Positions 61,303-64,000 of a DNA stretch of 64,000 nt are shown piece by piece. This DNA comes from Chitinophaga pinensis (GTDB taxonomy: Bacteria > Bacteroidota > Bacteroidia > UBA4408). Within the stretch, counting starts at the first letter, position 1; each line of letters begins with the position of its first letter. The notes beneath the pieces were generated by a model. The model saw only the letters and a list, made by a program, of their open reading frames with translations. It was not told where the DNA came from and ran no database searches. The stretch spans positions 62,001-126,000 of the forward strand of contig CAMAVS010000006.1 of NCBI GenBank assembly GCA_945861665.1, given 5' to 3'. The translations under genes and the position numbers were made by a program.

Positions 61303-64000
61303 TTAAACCCTGATTCCAATTATTAAAATGTCGTCAATTTGCTCTAAATCACCTTTCCAATTATTCAAAGATAATTTTAGGGTTTCATGTTGTTCTTGCA
61401 TTGAAAAAGTTGATATTTTAATAAGTAAATCTTTTAATTGTTTATACATAAATTTCTTTCCATTAGTACCACCAAATTGATCGGGCATTCCATCCGTTAA
61501 TGCATAAACAACATCATTTTTTTGCAAATTGATAATATGTTGAGTAAATGAAATTGTGTCTTTATCGTGTTTACCAATAGGCATTTTATCGGCAGCAAAT
61601 TCCAACATTTTATTCTCTCGAACTATCCAAATTGGATTATTTGCTGCTGCATAAGTGAGAATACTATTTTTGAAATCAAAACTAATTAAACTTGCATCCA
61701 TACCATCCTTACCTCCTTCTTTGCTACCATCCTTTTTTAAGGTTTGAATAATTTTTGTTCTTGTGTGATTTAAAATTTCAGCAGGAGATGTTAATTTTTC
61801 GGATTCAATGGCTTTTTCAATACAAGAAATATTCAAGATACTCATAATTGCCCCAGGCACACCATGCCCTGTGCTATCAGCGGTAACTAAAGCAAAACTT
61901 CCATCGCTTAAATTAGATGCCCAATAAAAATCGCCACTAACTATATCTTTTGGTTGAAAGAAAACAAAATAATCCTTTAGATTTTCATCTAAAATCATTT
62001 TACTGGCTAACAAAGAACGCTGTATTCTTTCTGCATAATTTATACTATCGGTAATTTCTCTGTGCTTTTCTTCCACTAACTCTTTTTGTTTTTCAACAAT
62101 AATATTTTTCTGAACTAATTCTTCGGTTCGTTGTTCAACGGTTTTTTCTAATTTTTCTTTTTCTGCTACTAATTTCTTTTCTCGGCTTTTTATATAGTAC
62201 CAAAAGGAGGTAATAGCTAATAATGCTATAAAAGTTCTGAACCACCAAGTTTTCCACCAAGGCGGACGAATGGTAAAGGTGTAGCAAAATTCACTACTCC
62301 AATAACCCTCACTATTCATGGCTTTTACTTTAAAGGTGTAATTGCCTTGCGGTAAGTTGCCGTAAGGCGCTTCGGTGCGGCTTGTTAGGGCAGACCAATT
62401 TTCATCTAAGCCTTCTAATTTATATTGGTACTTTACCTTTTTTGGTTGCATCATGGTAATGCCAATAAAATTAAAAGTGAGGTAATTGTTGTTGTAGGCC
62501 AAACTCAAATTCTCGGGTAGGCCATACCATTTTGAGATGCCATCAAATTCAAAATCTCCAACAGTAACACCATTTCCTAAAACATAAGAGGTATACTTCG
62601 CAACGTTGCTTTGATCCCTCTCCTTTGGAGAGGGTTGGGGTGAGGTTAAATTTACCCAAGCGATATTTTCATTAAACAATGAAATGCTTGTTAGCTTTAT
62701 GTTTGGTGGTATGGTATCAGGTTCAACGCCACTGGAATGAAAGGCAGTAAGCCTATCGTTTGCTCCTATCCATATGGTACCGTTTTTATCTTGTAAAATA
62801 CTTTTGCCATTACAACCAACGCCATAAAAACCATCATCATAGTTATATTTTTTAAAAAATACATCACGCTCGTTTATACTTCCAGACTTGACTTTGTCAT
62901 TTATTTCAAAAACTTTAGCTTTACTAAGCACACTTAGCCCAAATCGGGTGCCGAACCAAAGGTTTCCGTTCCGATGGCTATCGGAATTGTCTTCTAAGAT
63001 ACTCAAAACAACATTATTGCTGAGCCCTTCTTTTTCTGTAAAATGCGTAAAGGATTGACCGTCATATTTACTGACTCCGCCATACGTGCCGAACCAAAGG
63101 TTTCCGCTTTTGTCTTCTAAGATACTATAAACTTTATTATCGCTGAGCCCTTCTTTTTCTGTAAAATGCGTAAAGGATTTCCCGTCATATTTACTGACTC
63201 CGCCAGACGTGCCGAACCAAAGGTTTCCGCTTTTGTCTTCTAAGATACTACTTACAACATTATTGCTGAGCCCTTGTTTTTCGGTAAAATGCGTAAAGGA
63301 TTGACCGTCATATTTACTGACTCCGCCAGACCTGCCGAACCAAAGGTTTCCCGTTTTATCTTCGATAATACTAAAAACATTATTATTGCTCAGCCCTTGT
63401 TTTTCGGTAAAATGAGTAAAGGATGCTCCATCGTATTTTGATACACCGCCAACTGTACCGAACCAAAGGTTTCCGCTTTTGTCTTCTAATATACTCCAAA
63501 CAGTATTGCTGCTGAGCCCTTCTTTTTCTGTAAAATGCGTAAAGGATTGACCGTCATATTTTGATACACCTCCGCCATCGGTGCCGAACCAAAGGTTTCC
63601 GCTTTTGTCTTCCAACATCGAAAAAACAGTATTATTGCTGAGCCCTTCTTTTTCTGTAAAATGCGTAAAGGATTGACCGTCATATTTTGATACACCTCCG
63701 CCAGACGTGCCGAACCAAAGGTTTCCGCTTTTGTCTTCTAAGATACTACTTACAATATTATTGCTGAGCCCTTCTTTTTCTGTAAAATGCGTAAAGGATT
63801 GACCGTCATATTTTGATACACCTCGGTCATACGTGCCGAACCAAAGGTTTCCGCTTTTGTCTTCTAAGATACTACTTACAACATTATTGCTGAGCCCTTC
63901 TTTTTCTGTAAAATGCGTAAAGGATTGACCGTCATATTTTGATACACCTCCGCCATCCGTGCCGAACCAAAGGTTTCCGCTTTTGTCTTCTAAGATACTA
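61303..64000 (-). CDS. Beta-propeller/Y_Y_Y receptor with SpoIIE-family phosphatase output (partial, start outside)
   Basis: The frame stays open to the window edge (last complete codon at 63999-63997), so the N-terminus is missing. It reads as at least nine nearly identical propeller repeats (SKYDGQSFTHFTEKEGLS, then EDKSGNLWFGT), a Y_Y_Y domain (YLTFNFIGITMMQPKK, GNLPQGNYTFKVKAM), a membrane helix (WWFRTFIALLAITSFWYYI), a coiled coil, and a PP2C/SpoIIE domain (SGDFYWAS, TADSTGHGVPGAIMSIL, ALTDGMPDQFGG). It is a relative of the gene at 21070. Two palindromic elements lie in frame within it, coding SPQPSPKERD and NSDSHRN. The ATG at 63618 is internal to a repeat and is not a real start. Confidence 0.88.
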   Translation of the reverse strand, partial: SILEDKSGNLWFGTDGGGVSKYDGQSFTHFTEKEGLSNNVVSSILEDKSGNLWFGTYDRGVSKYDGQSFTHFTEKEGLSNNIVSSILEDKSGNLWFGTSGGGVSKYDGQSFTHFTEKEGLSNNTVFSMLEDKSGNLWFGTDGGGVSKYDGQSFTHFTEKEGLSSNTVWSILEDKSGNLWFGTVGGVSKYDGASFTHFTEKQGLSNNNVFSIIEDKTGNLWFGRSGGVSKYDGQSFTHFTEKQGLSNNVVSSILEDKSGNLWFGTSGGVSKYDGKSFTHFTEKEGLSDNKVYSILEDKSGNLWFGTYGGVSKYDGQSFTHFTEKEGLSNNVVLSILEDNSDSHRNGNLWFGTRFGLSVLSKAKVFEINDKVKSGSINERDVFFKKYNYDDGFYGVGCNGKSILQDKNGTIWIGANDRLTAFHSSGVEPDTIPPNIKLTSISLFNENIAWVNLTSPQPSPKERDQSNVAKYTSYVLGNGVTVGDFEFDGISKWYGLPENLSLAYNNNYLTFNFIGITMMQPKKVKYQYKLEGLDENWSALTSRTEAPYGNLPQGNYTFKVKAMNSEGYWSSEFCYTFTIRPPWWKTWWFRTFIALLAITSFWYYIKSREKKLVAEKEKLEKTVEQRTEELVQKNIIVEKQKELVEEKHREITDSINYAERIQRSLLASKMILDENLKDYFVFFQPKDIVSGDFYWASNLSDGSFALVTADSTGHGVPGAIMSILNISCIEKAIESEKLTSPAEILNHTRTKIIQTLKKDGSKEGGKDGMDASLISFDFKNSILTYAAANNPIWIVRENKMLEFAADKMPIGKHDKDTISFTQHIINLQKNDVVYALTDGMPDQFGGTNGKKFMYKQLKDLLIKISTFSMQEQHETLKLSLNNWKGDLEQIDDILIIGIRV
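62616..62645. repeat. In-frame palindromic element (CCCTCTCC/GGAGAGGG type)
   Basis: CCCTCTCC-TTT-GGAGAGGG is a perfect 8-bp hairpin followed by TTGGGGTGAGG. From memory this matches a repeat common between genes in many bacteria. Here it is inside the receptor gene, in frame, coding TSPQPSPKERD between the propeller and Y_Y_Y domains. Confidence 0.7.
62953..64000 (-). repeat. Near-identical 123/126-bp tandem repeats in the propeller/SpoIIE gene
   Basis: The anchor GAACCAAAGGTTTCC occurs at 62953, 63091, 63214, 63337, 63460, 63586, 63712, 63838 and 63964. Spacings are 138, then three of 123 and four of 126 bases; the 3-base difference is one Gly codon. The four outermost copies differ at only a few positions, indicating recent expansion. 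The array continues beyond the window. Confidence 0.9.
62969..62986. repeat. In-frame palindrome TTCCGAT-GGCT-ATCGGAA inserted in a propeller repeat
   Basis: A perfect 7-bp inverted repeat with a 4-base loop replaces the GCTTTT-type stretch found at the same place in the other tandem copies, for a net gain of 15 bases. It codes NSDSHRN in frame and explains the single 138-base spacing in the array. Confidence 0.8.

Noticed and set aside
62953-64000. Regular 123/126-base repeats that could be taken for a CRISPR-like array
   Set aside because: There are no unique spacers: whole units are repeated and are in frame with propeller blades of one protein.

Overview
The window is AT-rich DNA of a Bacteroidota bacterium, probably of the Flavobacteriales/Sphingobacteriales/Cytophagales type; the genus cannot be read from it. 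The grounds are five secreted proteins with C-terminal type IX secretion (T9SS) sorting domains, Bacteroidota-style promoters (TAnnTTTG at -7, sometimes TTTG near -33), almost no Shine-Dalgarno sequences, and a fused str-S10-spc-alpha ribosomal cluster in which fusA directly precedes rpsJ and tuf and adk are absent. I saw no rRNA, tRNA or CRISPR array, and no gap without a gene exceeds 300 bases.

Layout. 1-2.2 kb: the end of prmC and ligA. 2.4-9.97 kb, minus strand: a diheme cytochrome peroxidase with a beta-barrel protein; a three-gene glycan cassette (epimerase, cytidylyltransferase, FkbM methyltransferase) translationally coupled by ATGA overlaps; a small membrane protein resembling an ECF S component; a T9SS metalloprotease; and ribD. 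10.1-11.8 kb, plus strand: a 5'-nucleotidase split into two overlapping genes. 11.8-17.6 kb, minus strand: a patatin/beta-barrel phospholipase, a signal-less metal-receptor fold protein overlapping a TerB/DnaJ protein, and htpG. 17.8-21.0 kb is accessory: an orphan IS630-like HTH fragment, an outer-membrane protein, a zinc-finger protein, and two tandem ssb genes behind a double inverted repeat. 21-34 kb: a beta-propeller/SpoIIE receptor phosphatase, a T9SS subtilase, a cytochrome P460-like lipoprotein, unknown proteins, and a large S74 tail-fibre-like T9SS adhesin. 34-37 kb: an M61 peptidase and carA. 37-55.3 kb, minus strand: the ribosomal supercluster from rpsL to rplQ, ending in a strong terminator whose loop is itself a promoter sequence. 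55.5-64 kb: an LTA-synthase-like sulfatase, a BatA/VWA protein, an SBBP-repeat T9SS protein, and a second propeller/SpoIIE receptor that runs off the end.

The housekeeping part (ligA, ribD, htpG, carA, ribosomal cluster) is ordinary. The least explained parts are: palindromic elements inserted in frame in the terminal propeller/SpoIIE gene, one of them with its empty site preserved in the neighbouring internal repeats; the near-identical 123/126-bp tandem repeats of that gene; the S74 adhesin whose signal peptide has no ATG, GTG or TTG start; the promoter-in-terminator at the carA boundary; and the Tat/Sec-split 5'-nucleotidase.
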